DNA of 64,000 bases from DASTBU01 sp035711845 (GTDB taxonomy: Bacteria; Acidobacteriota; Vicinamibacteria; Vicinamibacterales; 2-12-FULL-66-21). A program made the position numbers and the translations under genes. Below the pieces are notes generated by a model, which saw only the letters and a list, made by a program, of their open reading frames with translations, did not search any database and had not been told where the DNA came from. The stretch's first letter is position 1; the number at the start of each line of letters is the position of its first letter. Location: positions 24,886 to 88,885 of the forward strand of contig DASTBU010000057.1 in the NCBI GenBank assembly GCA_035711845.1, read 5' to 3'. This document shows, one piece after another, positions 53,007 to 61,598 of this stretch.

Positions 53007-54017
53007 ATGAGGCGAAGAGATCGCAACGCCAAGACCGATTCCGCGGAAACACCGCCGCCGAGAAGCGCGTCCGCACGCTTCATCGACCCAATGCTGTTGC
53101 TGCGAACGGATTCGCTTCCGGACAGTCAGCAGTGGTTGTACGAGCTGAAGCTCGACGGCTATCGGGCAATTGCGTTCAAGCGCGATGGAGTTGTCCATCT
53201 GCGGTCGCGCAACGACAACGACTTCAACAGGCGCTATCCGGGCGTGGTGAAGGGACTCGCGAAGATGCCGGACAACACGGTCATCGATGGCGAGGTCATC
53301 GCATTCGATGACGACGGCCGCCCTTCATTCAACGCTCTCCAGAACTATGGTTCGGCGCCAGCTCCGGTCGTCTACTACGTGTTCGACGTGATGGTACTTG
53401 CCGGCCGCGACGTGATGCGCGAGCCACTCGAGAACCGGCGCGAGCTCCTTGAGCAGAAGGTGTTGCCGAAGCTGTCGGAGCCGGTGCGGTACGCGAGTTC
53501 GCTCGATGCCGCTCTCCCCGTGCTCGTGCAATCAGTCAAGGAGCAAGGGTTCGAAGGGCTCGTCGCCAAGCGCCGCAACAGCGTGTACGAGCCGGGGCTG
53601 CGTACAGGCGCGTGGATGAAGATGCGAGTCAACCGCGGTCAGGAGTTCGTGATCGGCGGCTACACGCACGGAACGAAGACGTTCGATGCGCTGATCTTTG
53701 GCTACTACGAGGGTGAGAGGTTGATCTACGTCGCGAGGACCCGCAACGGGTTCACACCCGTCACGCGCGCACAGCTGTTCAGAAAGTTCAAAGGGCTCGA
53801 GATCAGCGAGTGCCCGTTTGCGAATCTGCCGGAGGCGAGGAGCGGTCGCTGGGGTCAGGGGTTGACGAAAGCGAAGATGGCCGAATGCCAGTGGCTGAAG
53901 CCTGAGCTCGTCGGCCAGTTCGAGTTCCTCGAGTGGACCGGCGACAACCACTTGAGACACTCCAAGTTCGTGGGCCTGCGTGAGGACAAGAGGGCGAGGG
54001 ATGTCGTTCGCGAATGA
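53007..54017 (+). CDS. ATP-dependent DNA ligase (LigD ligase-domain type)
   Basis: 336 residues. Catalytic Lys in motif I, YELKLDGYRAIAF (about residue 48). Then SRNDNDFN (III), TVIDGEVIAFD, VYYVFDVM (IIIa), EGLVAKRRNSVYEPG (IV) and WMKMRVN (V), and an OB-fold C-terminus (FVIGGYTHGTKTFDALIFGYYEG ... RWGQGLTKAKMAECQWLKPELV). It is a stand-alone form of the ligase domain of bacterial NHEJ LigD, without polymerase or phosphoesterase domains. No ku gene is in view. The start at 53007 is approximate; the first ~20 residues are poorly conserved. Confidence 0.9.
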   Translation: MRRRDRNAKTDSAETPPPRSASARFIDPMLLLRTDSLPDSQQWLYELKLDGYRAIAFKRDGVVHLRSRNDNDFNRRYPGVVKGLAKMPDNTVIDGEVIAFDDDGRPSFNALQNYGSAPAPVVYYVFDVMVLAGRDVMREPLENRRELLEQKVLPKLSEPVRYASSLDAALPVLVQSVKEQGFEGLVAKRRNSVYEPGLRTGAWMKMRVNRGQEFVIGGYTHGTKTFDALIFGYYEGERLIYVARTRNGFTPVTRAQLFRKFKGLEISECPFANLPEARSGRWGQGLTKAKMAECQWLKPELVGQFEFLEWTGDNHLRHSKFVGLREDKRARDVVRE

Positions 54018-54077
54018 GGCCCGTTCAGCTCGTTTCCTTGCCCACAGTGCGCGACAATCATCCATAGGATGGCAATC

Positions 54078-55055
54078 ATGCCGATACTGGTCGCCACCGA
54101 CCGCGAGGTCGTCGTCATTGACGTTGAGCGAGGCACATCCGTGTCGGCACAGGGAATCAGCGACCGTCCTGCTTGCGTCGCGGCGGACGCCCTCGTTCAC
54201 GGACGGGCGTGGTGTGGGACCAACCGGGACGGCGTGTTCAGAACCGACGATGGCGGACGCTCCTGGCGGTCAGTCGGCCTTGCGGGCCGGCTGATTATGG
54301 CCATCGCCGCGAGTCCAGTCGAGCGGGATGTCGTGTGGGTGGGCACCGAACCCAGCGAAGTGTGGCGCTCAGCGGACGCTGGTACTACGTGGCAGCAGAC
54401 CAGCCGATTGGAGACATTGCCGTCGTCACCGGAATGGTCGTTTCCGCCGAGGCCGGACACTCATCACGTCCGCTGGATCGCGTGCCACCCACTCGAACCT
54501 GAACGACTCTGGGTTGCAATCGAGGCTGGCGCGCTCGTGTCCACGATCGATGGCGGCCGCACCTGGCGCGACCGGGTCGCCGGCGGTCCGTGGGACACCC
54601 ACGAGCTTGCCGTTCATCGCGGCGCACCGGATAGCCTGCGCGTCTCTGCGGGCGACGGATATTTCGAGAGCGACGACGCCGGCGCGACGTGGCGCTCGCC
54701 GAGCACGGGTCTCGAGGTCGGCTACTTGCGCAGCGTAGCGATCGATCCGGGGCAACCGGACGTCGTCGTGGTATCAGCGTCGTCTGGACCGTACACGGCG
54801 TACATGGCTGGCCGATCGGATGGGCGGTTGTATCGCCGACTCACTCCCGAGCGCTGGGAGCGCGTCCGCGACGGTTGGCCCGAGCCACCCAGCACAATCG
54901 CGCCGCTGCTCTGCGCCGGCGCGAAACCTGGAGAGATGTGGGCCGCCGATGAGCGCGGCGTGCACCGTTCGGACGACCGTGGAAAAAGCTGGCGCCACGT
55001 CGCCGGCTATGCGACGTCGCCGCAGCATCTCCGCGGTCTCGCCCTGCTGCAGTAG
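54078..55055 (+). CDS. BNR/Asp-box beta-propeller protein
   Basis: 325 residues made of propeller blades with Asp-box motifs: GVFRTDDGGRSWRSV, EVWRSADAGTTWQQT, LVSTIDGGRTWRDR, GYFESDDAGATWRSP and GVHRSDDRGKSWRHV, about 45-60 residues apart. Such propellers occur in sialidases and sortilin-like proteins; no catalytic residues can be assigned. There is no signal peptide, so it is cytoplasmic. ATG at 54078 has AGGATGG five bases upstream; the ATG at 54069 has less room. It follows the ligase gene by 60 bases. Confidence 0.85.
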   Translation: MPILVATDREVVVIDVERGTSVSAQGISDRPACVAADALVHGRAWCGTNRDGVFRTDDGGRSWRSVGLAGRLIMAIAASPVERDVVWVGTEPSEVWRSADAGTTWQQTSRLETLPSSPEWSFPPRPDTHHVRWIACHPLEPERLWVAIEAGALVSTIDGGRTWRDRVAGGPWDTHELAVHRGAPDSLRVSAGDGYFESDDAGATWRSPSTGLEVGYLRSVAIDPGQPDVVVVSASSGPYTAYMAGRSDGRLYRRLTPERWERVRDGWPEPPSTIAPLLCAGAKPGEMWAADERGVHRSDDRGKSWRHVAGYATSPQHLRGLALLQ

Positions 55056-55091
55056 CGCCGACACGCGACCGGCGGCCCCAGTACGTGGGCC

Positions 55092-55616
55092 TTAGTTCCC
55101 GACGCTCGCGTCCAGGGTGACGAGAAGCTCGTCCAACTGCTCGAACTGCTCGCCCGCCCCACTCGTACTCCCGGAGTCGATGGCCGCGTCGAGCGCTTCC
55201 TTCGAGGGATAAAGGTCGTGCATGACCAGCAGCGTCTTGCCGCCTTTTTCCTCGAAGGTCACCGTGGTGACCTGCCCGCCGCCCTCAGCTTCTTCGTTCG
55301 TCCAGACGAGGCGCGCGTGCGGTGTCACTTCGAGGTATCTACCGAAGAACGCCATGGGCTCTGGGAATGCATCGTGGCGGAACACCAACCGGTACCTGCC
55401 CCCGACACGAACATCCATCTCGCAGGAAAGCAGGGACATGCCGGTCGACTTCGGCACCCACCAGCGCTTGAAGAGCTCGGGCTTGGTCCACGCCTCGAAG
55501 ACGATGCGCGCCGGACCGTTGAAGGTTCGCGTGACGACAAGCTCACGGTCGGACTGGCGTTCCGTCGTCGTGGGGTTCTTCATGAATGTGGGCTCACTTT
55601 CTCTTTTTGCGTCCAT
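55092..55616 (-). CDS. AHSA1/SRPBCC-family protein
   Basis: 174 residues with the START-like fold: DRELVVTRTFNGPARIVFEAWTKPELFKRWWVPKS, CEMDVRVGGRYRLVFRH, MAFFGRYLEVTPHARLVWTNEE, VTTVTFEEKGGKTLLVMHDLYPSKEALDAAIDSG. It binds a hydrophobic ligand, unidentified. It is the second gene after an ArsR regulator and overlaps it by 23 bases. GGGAG lies seven bases before the ATG at 55616; an inner ATG at 55583 gives the usual family start (MKNPTTTERQ). ArsR-AHSA1 pairs are common and this one should be controlled by the operator at 55946-55973. Confidence 0.9.
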   Translation of the reverse strand: MDAKRESEPTFMKNPTTTERQSDRELVVTRTFNGPARIVFEAWTKPELFKRWWVPKSTGMSLLSCEMDVRVGGRYRLVFRHDAFPEPMAFFGRYLEVTPHARLVWTNEEAEGGGQVTTVTFEEKGGKTLLVMHDLYPSKEALDAAIDSGSTSGAGEQFEQLDELLVTLDASVGN

Positions 55617-55959
55617 CGGTTTTCTCCCTCCGTTTTAGTTCTTCGACAACCTTGTCCAGCTCGATGAAGCGTGCGTCCCAGAGCTGGCGGTACCTCTCGA
55701 GCCAAGCCGTCTCTTCCTCCAATCGGCGCGTGCCGAGCGTGCAGGTCCGCGTGCGACCGACCTTCTCGGTGGTGACGAGGCCGGCCTGCTCCAAGACATC
55801 GACGTGCTTCTTCATGCCCGTGAGGGTCATGTGGAACTTCACGGCAAGGTCCGTGATCGACGCGTCTGCACGCCCGAGCTGCTCCAGAACGCCGCGCCGG
55901 GTGGCGTCCGAGAGCGCGGCGAACGAGGCATCGAGGCGGGTCCGGCTATACTGAACCAT
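55594..55959 (-). CDS. ArsR-family transcriptional regulator
   Basis: 121 residues, winged helix: LDASFAALSDATRRGVLEQLGRADASITDLAVKFHMTLTGMKKHVDVLEQAGLVTTEKVGRTRTCTLG, then helix LEEETAWLERYRQLWDARF. It lacks the ELCVCDL metal site of ArsR/SmtB, so it is not a metal sensor of that type; Cys is almost absent. The start at 55959 (MVQYSRTRLD) lies inside a perfect 28-bp dyad with the promoter directly upstream, giving a nearly leaderless mRNA. An in-frame ATG at 55998 lies within the -35 box and is not used. Confidence 0.92.
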   Translation of the reverse strand: MVQYSRTRLDASFAALSDATRRGVLEQLGRADASITDLAVKFHMTLTGMKKHVDVLEQAGLVTTEKVGRTRTCTLGTRRLEEETAWLERYRQLWDARFIELDKVVEELKRREKTDGRKKRK

Positions 55960-55973
55960 GTGGTTCAGTATAG
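55946..55973 (-). promoter_or_regulatory. ArsR operator, perfect 13-bp inverted repeat over the start codon
   Basis: CTATACTGAACCA (55946-55958), two bases, and its exact reverse complement (55961-55973). It covers the arsR start codon (55957-55959) and overlaps the -10 box, so bound repressor would block both initiation steps. Confidence 0.88.
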
Positions 55974-55998
55974 TAGCGCACTGATTGGCGTCATGCAA
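55970..55998 (-). promoter_or_regulatory. Sigma70-type promoter of arsR-AHSA1 operon
   Basis: On the minus strand: -35 TTGCAT (55993-55998), 17-bp spacer, -10 TACTAT (55970-55975). The expected transcription start is only a few bases before the ATG at 55959. Confidence 0.8.
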
Positions 55999-56051
55999 GA
56001 GGAAGCGGAGTGCGCCCGCATGGGACGTTCACGCTCGTGCTAAGGGAACAA

Positions 56052-57296
56052 TCACAGCTCTCTTTCAGCGAGGCGTCGGAACTCGTCAGGGACGGAGCGC
56101 CCACCCCGCACGGCTGACCCATAATCCACCGCCTCTCCTCCGAAGCGCTTGCGGATCGCATCGATGGCCTGGTCTGCGCGCGATCGCGCCAGGCCTTTCT
56201 TGGTGCCAGGACGGGCTCCTTCGCCGGGAAGCCCGAGCGGCAGCTCCAGTTGCACGATCGGATGCGCTTCGAGATTCGAGACAGAGATCGCCAGCAGCGA
56301 GATCGTTCTCTCGTCGCGGTGATCCGCGAGCGCGCCGCGCACCAGGCCTTCGGCGACCTCAGCGAGCGCCCTCGTGGCGGAAATCGGTGCTGACAGCGTG
56401 AGCGAGCGAGTGACCGAGCGCAAATCGGCGAAGCGCACGCGGGCCGTGATCGTCCGACCCGCGAGTGATTTGGCGCGGAGCCGCGCGCCGATGCGATCGG
56501 CGAGATGATGGAGCGTCGGTTTGAAGACGCGCTCGATCGCAGGCTGTCGGCCGAGCGCCGATTGTGCGCCGGCAGAGTGCGCGCGCCGGCGCGTCTGGAT
56601 CTGCCGCGGATCGCGATTCCACGCGAGCGCCGTCAACTTTCTTCCCACCGCGTGTCCAAGCAATCGCTCCACGGATTGAGGAGAGCTCTGGGCCAACTGA
56701 CCGATGGTGGTGACGCCCATCTTGGCAAGCCGCGCCTCGGTTGCGGGGCCCACGCCCCACATCAGTGCGACGGGCAGCTCGTGAAGAAACTCCAATTCCA
56801 TTTCTGGATCGACGACGACCAATCCATCCGGCTTCGCGACCTGCGATGCGATTTTCGCCAGGTGCTTGGTACGCGCCACGCCGATTGACATCGGCAAGCC
56901 CAGCTCGGCGCGCACGCGCGCCCGGACTGTCCTTGCGATCTCTGCCGGCGAACCGAAGAGATGCGTGCACCCTGCCACGTCGGCGAAGGCCTCGTCGATG
57001 GAGATGCGCTCGATGGCAGGCGTGAAATCGCTCAGGACCCCGATGGCGGCGTCACCGAGCCGTTGGTATTCGTTGAAATGTCCGCCGACGAATACGAGGT
57101 CGGGACAGAGTTGCCGCGCGCGCCGTCCAGGCATGCCGCTTCGTACGCCGAAGGCCCGCGCCTCGTAGGAGGCGGCGAGGACGACGCCGCCGCCGACCGC
57201 AATCGGCTTGCCGCGGAGGCGGGGGTCGAGCAGCTGTTCGACCGACGCATAAAAGGCGTCGAGGTCCGCATGGAGAATGGTACCTGTGGCAACCAT
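56052..57296 (-). CDS. dinB: DNA polymerase IV (Y-family)
   Basis: 414 residues. Catalytic strings: ILHADLDAFYASVEQLLDPRL (first Asp pair), RISIDEAFADV (SIDE motif), and the finger-palm GVARTKHLAKIASQVAKPDG. The thumb has LMWGVGPATEARLAKMGVTTIGQLA, and the little-finger domain (about 250-350) includes the ATVRV-type strand ITARVRFADLRSVTRS. An error-prone translesion polymerase. The C-terminal ~40 residues (LGLPGEGARPGTKKGLARSRADQAIDAIRKRFG) are the usual DinB2-type end, though a beta-clamp motif (QLELPL) is visible before them. No LexA box was recognised upstream. Confidence 0.94.
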   Translation of the reverse strand: MVATGTILHADLDAFYASVEQLLDPRLRGKPIAVGGGVVLAASYEARAFGVRSGMPGRRARQLCPDLVFVGGHFNEYQRLGDAAIGVLSDFTPAIERISIDEAFADVAGCTHLFGSPAEIARTVRARVRAELGLPMSIGVARTKHLAKIASQVAKPDGLVVVDPEMELEFLHELPVALMWGVGPATEARLAKMGVTTIGQLAQSSPQSVERLLGHAVGRKLTALAWNRDPRQIQTRRRAHSAGAQSALGRQPAIERVFKPTLHHLADRIGARLRAKSLAGRTITARVRFADLRSVTRSLTLSAPISATRALAEVAEGLVRGALADHRDERTISLLAISVSNLEAHPIVQLELPLGLPGEGARPGTKKGLARSRADQAIDAIRKRFGGEAVDYGSAVRGGRSVPDEFRRLAEREL

Positions 57297-57564
57297 TTAC
57301 ACCCACCACGGCGCAGACGCGAGTCGCGCCTCCTCGAGTGCCGGCACGACTGCCAGGCACAGCGCCACTGCAGCGCCGGCGGCAATCAAGCGCCTCAGCT
57401 CCGCGCCACGGGGTGTCAGCGTATCATATTCGCTTTATGTTCGCCCCCACAATCAGACAGATTCGCGTGAACTTTCACCGTGTCCTCGAGCTCCGTTCGC
57501 GTAGAAATGGCGCGCCGAGATGTGAAGGACTGCGGCGTAAAAGAGTGGCGCCCTCGACCTTGCA
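57297..57564. other. Intergenic region, no gene seen
   Basis: About 270 bases upstream of the polymerase gene. A frame from the ATG at 57437 may be the ruined front of the RES-domain relic that follows, but this cannot be shown from the sequence alone. Confidence 0.4.
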
Positions 57565-57812
57565 GACGTGCACGTGGTGATGGCCGACGACGTGCCGAAC
57601 CCTGGATGGTTGACGCCAGGATCCCCAAACGGCGGACAACAGTCCTTCGGGCGCGCGCTGCTGGAGAGCACCTGTTCGTCATCATCCCGAGTACGGTCTC
57701 CAGCGAAAGCTGGAACCTCCTGTTCAACCCAACGCGCGCCACTGGACGATACGAGTTCGAGACGCAGACGCGATTCGTGCTCGTTCCCCCCCTGAATCCC
57801 CCTGCTCGATAG
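57565..57812 (+). pseudogene. Relic of a RES-domain protein (frameshifted C-terminal half)
   Basis: Two frames must be joined. The first gives VVMADDVPNPGWLTPGS ... QQSFGRALLE. About 57665 a shift leads to EHLFVIIPSTVSSESWNLLFNPTRATG ending at 57812. Together these resemble the end of the RES domain, whose pattern is 'tqafGd.wl..g....lrvPSavvp.e.NyllNPaH'. RES proteins are NAD-degrading toxins paired with Xre antitoxins. No antitoxin gene is seen, and the N-terminal half is missing. Confidence 0.4.
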
Positions 57813-57874
57813 GCTCGGTGAAGTTCGAACTCTGGCAGCCGTCAACGGTACCAGTCACCGAGATATCGCTCGAG

Positions 57875-58096
57875 CTACCCACAGCAGGCGCTCTTCTTCG
57901 GAGCTGCTGTTGGCGCGGTCGACCCGCAGCCGCATCCTGTACCGCCGCTCGACTTCACCTCGGCGTCGCGCGCACAGCATGCGTCAGTTCCTGTCGGTGC
58001 GGGCCCTCCGCAACACGCGCTTGGCGTAGCAGCCTGAGGGGTCGGCGATGCGTCACTGCGAGAACTGGTGGTCTGGGTCCGTGTGGCTTCTGTCAT
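57875..58096 (-). CDS. Small cysteine-rich protein (eight Cys) of the SigZ cluster
   Basis: 73 residues with eight cysteines at 28, 29, 40, 41, 55, 57, 71 and 72: SACCGGP, DACCARD, GCGCGS and a C-terminal SACCG. There is no signal peptide or TM. Such paired cysteines should bind a soft metal or metalloid. AGGAGAC eight bases before the ATG is a strong ribosome site. It is the last gene of the minus-strand cluster, 88 bases after sigZ. The flavoprotein at 60218 ends with the same Cys-Cys style. I know similar small proteins beside arsenic genes, but no assigned function. Confidence 0.82.
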   Translation of the reverse strand: MTEATRTQTTSSRSDASPTPQAATPSACCGGPAPTGTDACCARDAEVKSSGGTGCGCGSTAPTAAPKKSACCG

Positions 58097-58184
58097 GGCT
58101 GTCTCCTTGTTGCTGTCGGCGACGTTGGCCATCGCCGTTCCGCTATAGAAGACGCCGTCTGTCGCCAGCGGACGCACGGCTCGG

Positions 58185-58871
58185 CTACTTTCGTGGCGAA
58201 CAGCCACCGGGGACGCAGCGCCCTGCGGAGGCGTCGCTGCTGGGACTGGCGCACGCGTCAGGCGCACGGAGCTGGTAATCCGAGACACCGCCGCGGCGGT
58301 CGACATCCACTTCGCAACACTGGAGGAGCATCCGTTTCAGCTGCTCGCGGGCGCGCTGCACGCGCGACTTCATGCCGGAGATCGACACGCCGGCGCGCTT
58401 CGCGGCTTCCGACTGGGTGAGCCCCTGCTGCGAGGTGAGCTCCATGGCGGTGCGATATGGTTCCGGGAGGCGGGCCACCATTCCGGTGAGACAGGGCGCG
58501 AGCTCGGCTTCCGCTGCGCGCACATCTTCGAGAACGGGCTCGGTCGGTAGATCGATCTCGAGAGAATCCGTCCGGCTATCACGGCGCTGCCGTGAGCGCA
58601 TGGCGTCGCGGAGAGCATTGCGCGCGATCTGGTAGAGCCAGGCTTCGACCCGCTCGGCATCCCGTAGCGTTGGGAGGTGCCGGACGACCCGGAGGAACAC
58701 CTCCTGCACCACGTCGTCGGGCTCGATGCCAGCGGGCACGCGGCGCGCCACAAACGCCCGCAGGGGCGTCGCGAACTCGGCCCACATCGCCGAGGTCTCA
58801 CCAGCCAGTGCCGCCGGCCCGGTGCCAGCCGACTCGTCAGGGGACGTCGAATGCGCCATGTTCGTCATCAT
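58185..58871 (-). CDS. sigZ: SigZ-type ECF sigma factor
   Basis: 228 residues. Sigma2 about 28-95 (MWAEFATPLRAFVARRVPAGIEPDDVVQEVFLRVVRHL, VEAWLYQIARNALRDAMRSR). Sigma4 about 130-185 (LPEPYRTAMELTSQQGLTQSEAAKRAGVSISGMKSRVQRAREQLKRML). The tail LLQCCEVDVDRRGGVSDYQ is the SigZ signature, with a conserved Cys pair; further Cys follow to the end. SigZ has no classic anti-sigma factor, so the Cys-rich tail may sense. AGGAG sits directly before two ATGs (58871, 58868); the ATG at 58859 is also possible. It lies downstream of the MFS gene on the same strand. Confidence 0.87.
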   Translation of the reverse strand: MMTNMAHSTSPDESAGTGPAALAGETSAMWAEFATPLRAFVARRVPAGIEPDDVVQEVFLRVVRHLPTLRDAERVEAWLYQIARNALRDAMRSRQRRDSRTDSLEIDLPTEPVLEDVRAAEAELAPCLTGMVARLPEPYRTAMELTSQQGLTQSEAAKRAGVSISGMKSRVQRAREQLKRMLLQCCEVDVDRRGGVSDYQLRAPDACASPSSDASAGRCVPGGCSPRK

Positions 58872-59019
58872 CTCCTAATGACGCTGGTCCGGGCGAAAGG
58901 ACGCACCGACCGAGCCCGGCCGGCGCGTCCTTCTGCTTCGCGGCTCTTCGTCACGGCTTCTCGGGCCGGAAATAGTGCCGCGTGACGACACGATCGCACG
59001 GACAGCAGTCGCGACTGTG

Positions 59020-60207
59020 CTACGCCGCCTGATCTGACGTGTGGATGGCGCCGAGACCACGCAGCTGTCCCTGGGCGGCCACGCCGATCACGACGAACAA
59101 GGCTGCGATGCCGGCGAACACGGCGGAATAGCTGATCGTGCCTGCGATCCACGCGACGGCGAGAGGCCCCGCGGCGCGCGCGAGTTGCTGCTGCCGCGCC
59201 ATGCGTCCATTCAGGTACCCGCCTGCACCTCCGATCACGCTCTGGACCAGATGCGGACGTACCAGCGTGATTAACCCCGCACCCAGTGCGAAGAGCGCGG
59301 TGCCCGCAGCGGCAGCCAGGACCGTGGACGCAACCGCCACGCCGCCGAGTCCGATGGCCTGGAGCCCAAGACTGAGCGTGAGAAGCCTGGTTGGCTTCGC
59401 GTCCAGCCCTCCATGCATCAGCAGTGCACGACCGGGCAGTTGCATCACGCCAATGACGCCGCCAAGCACCGCGGCACTCGACGCCGAGATACCTCGTTCG
59501 GTAAGCGCGGGTACGAGGTTCGCCGCAAACGCCGCGCTCGCGAGGCTCGCGATCGCGAACATGCCTGTGATGAGCAGCCACGGTGGACCGTCGACGAGCC
59601 CGCTGGCGTCAAGTGCTGCCGCCCGGCCAGGAATGTCACGGCGGGCGCGGGGGTGCGCGGGACGAAACGTGCGACCGATCGCGCTCGAGGCGATGAGCGC
59701 GGCGGCGAGCACCAGTACCGCGCGACGCCATCCCCACGTGGCGACCAGGAACGCGGTCAGGGGGAGAAACACGGTGCTCGCAAGACCGCCGAACAGGGTG
59801 ACCGCCGCCAGCGCCCGCAGCCGCTTCGATGGATCGTCGTACGCTCGTCCGACGATCGCGAAGGCGGGCTCATAGAGGGTCATCGCCATACAGAGCCCCA
59901 GCGCGCCCCAGATGAGGTATAGCGCGGCGACACCAGGGACCATCGTCCACACGATCAGCAACAGGCTACCCGCGAGGCCACCGGCCTGCATGACGATGGG
60001 CCCACCCCCGCGATCGCACCACGCGCCAACCCGAGGTGCGAGCATCGCGGACATCAGCAACGCCAGCGAGAACGCACCGGTGACGACCCAGGTGTCGACG
60101 CCGAGTTCGCGCCGAAGGGGCAGCACCAGCACCGCAAAGGCGTAATACAACACGCCCCAGTTGATGCACTGGCCGATCCCGAGCGCGATGACAGTGCGTC
60201 TGCTCAT
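59020..60207 (-). CDS. MFS transporter
   Basis: 395 residues with about 12 TM helices. N-terminal GIGQCINWGVLYYAFAVLVLPL, loop 2-3 motif APRVGAWCDRGG (the MFS motif A region), WGALGLCMAMTLYEPAFAIVGRAYDD, then a central cytoplasmic loop rich in Arg and a second six-helix half. It resembles the 'OFA/CynX' size class rather than the 14-TM drug pumps. It starts 10 bases after the flavoprotein stop codon, so they are co-transcribed. Export of the flavoprotein's product is a reasonable inference; direction cannot be read from sequence. Confidence 0.88.
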   Translation of the reverse strand: MSRRTVIALGIGQCINWGVLYYAFAVLVLPLRRELGVDTWVVTGAFSLALLMSAMLAPRVGAWCDRGGGPIVMQAGGLAGSLLLIVWTMVPGVAALYLIWGALGLCMAMTLYEPAFAIVGRAYDDPSKRLRALAAVTLFGGLASTVFLPLTAFLVATWGWRRAVLVLAAALIASSAIGRTFRPAHPRARRDIPGRAAALDASGLVDGPPWLLITGMFAIASLASAAFAANLVPALTERGISASSAAVLGGVIGVMQLPGRALLMHGGLDAKPTRLLTLSLGLQAIGLGGVAVASTVLAAAAGTALFALGAGLITLVRPHLVQSVIGGAGGYLNGRMARQQQLARAAGPLAVAWIAGTISYSAVFAGIAALFVVIGVAAQGQLRGLGAIHTSDQAA

Positions 60208-60217
60208 GGAAGCAGTG

Positions 60218-61594
60218 CTACGAGCAACAGCCGGACTTCACGACAGATGCGGTCGTCGGTGTCTCCCTGGGCCGTGCTGCCGCGAGCGCGCCGATGCTGA
60301 CTGGTTCCGCCGCGGAGCCACAGCAGCTTGCCGCGCTCGACGATTCAGGACTTCGATCCAGCGAGCACACACCTGTCTCCGGCAGCACGAGTTCCACCCG
60401 ACGAGCCGCCTCCCAGTCGCCGGCGATCGCGGCCACGACGGAGCGCGCCTGCTCGTAGCCGGTGAGCATCAGGAACGTGGGCGCACGGCCGTAGCTCTTC
60501 ATGCCAATCACGAAGAGATTGCCGTCCGGCTGTTGCAGTTCCTCGGCCCCGTGCGGACGGACGGTGCCGCAGCTGTGCACATTCGGATCAATCAGCGGCG
60601 CGAGGGCGCGCGGGCTCTGGACCGCGGGGTCGAGGTCGAGACGAAGCTCCGAAAGGATCGACCAATCGGGTCTGAAGCCGGTCGCCGCGATGATCTCGTC
60701 AACCGGGGGTGCCAGACGCTCACCGCCGCTCGCGACGAGGCCGGCTTCGGTCGGCGTGACGCGATCGATGCGGAACCCGGTCAGTACCTCCAGGCGCTTC
60801 GCATCCAGCAGCGTGCGCACGTTCGCGCCAAGCTTGCCGCGTGCCTCGAGCTGGTCATTGCGAGCGCCGCCCAGAAGCTGACCAATCGCCGCACGCCGAA
60901 TCGCCCAGACGATTCGCGTGTTCGGCTCGAATTCCACGAGGTGCGCGAGATCGAGCAGCGCGTTCAGCGCGGAATGACCGCTACCCACGACAAGCACGCG
61001 GCGGCCGGCGTAGCGCGATCGCATCGTGCCGAGCACGTCTGGGATGCCGTAGAAGATCCGGTCCGCGGCGGCACGCTCGCCGAGCGCCGGCAATCCCGCG
61101 GCGCCAAGGGGACCCGGCGTTTCGATCGTGCCGGATGCATCGATCACGGCCTGTGCCAGGATGTCCTGTTCGCCATCAACTCCGACGACGCGTACCACGA
61201 ATGGCGCGTCGTCTCGAGCGTCGTCCTTCATCAGATCGTGGTCCCGCCTGGTGACCGCGATCACGCGCGTGTTGACGCGGATGTGCGAGGCGAGCTCCTG
61301 CGTACCGGCGAGCGGTTCGAGGTAACGCGAGACGAGATCCCCACCGGTCGGATACTCGTCGGGGTCCGGCACCGTCCAGCCGTTCCGCGTCAGAATCTCC
61401 ACGGCGGCCGAGTCTACATTGAACTTCCACGGCGAGAACATCCGCACGTGCGCCCAGCGCCGCATACCGGCGCCGACGGTTGCGCCGGTCTCGAGAACAA
61501 GTGGGGTGAGATTGCGGGTCAGCGCGTGTGCGGCGGCGGCGAGGCCAACCGGACCGGCACCAATAATCACCACGGGAAGAGTCGAAGCGTTCAT
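60218..61594 (-). CDS. FAD/NAD(P)-binding flavoprotein monooxygenase-like, Cys-Cys tail
   Basis: 458 residues. FAD site VVIIGAGPVGLAAAAHAL near the start. MRRWAHVRMFSPWKFNVD. NAD(P) site RRVLVVGSGHSALNALLDLAH near residue 205. Late FAD-contact region DEIIAATGFRPDW and DGNLFVIGMKSYGRAPTFLMLTGYEQARSV. It is FMO/ArsO-like in outline. After the fold, a ~40-residue tail contains SCCGSA and ends SGCCS, as in the small Cys-rich protein of this cluster. It could oxidise an arsenical or other thiol-reactive compound. GAGGTAAGG precedes the ATG at 61594; the cupin stop codon is 5 bases away. Confidence 0.85.
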   Translation of the reverse strand: MNASTLPVVIIGAGPVGLAAAAHALTRNLTPLVLETGATVGAGMRRWAHVRMFSPWKFNVDSAAVEILTRNGWTVPDPDEYPTGGDLVSRYLEPLAGTQELASHIRVNTRVIAVTRRDHDLMKDDARDDAPFVVRVVGVDGEQDILAQAVIDASGTIETPGPLGAAGLPALGERAAADRIFYGIPDVLGTMRSRYAGRRVLVVGSGHSALNALLDLAHLVEFEPNTRIVWAIRRAAIGQLLGGARNDQLEARGKLGANVRTLLDAKRLEVLTGFRIDRVTPTEAGLVASGGERLAPPVDEIIAATGFRPDWSILSELRLDLDPAVQSPRALAPLIDPNVHSCGTVRPHGAEELQQPDGNLFVIGMKSYGRAPTFLMLTGYEQARSVVAAIAGDWEAARRVELVLPETGVCSLDRSPESSSAASCCGSAAEPVSIGALAAARPRETPTTASVVKSGCCS

Positions 61595-61598
61595 GTCC

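Noticed and set aside
57453..57845. Minus-strand frame of 130 codons
   Set aside because: Antisense to the RES-like relic; composition is unlike a gene and it has no ribosome site.
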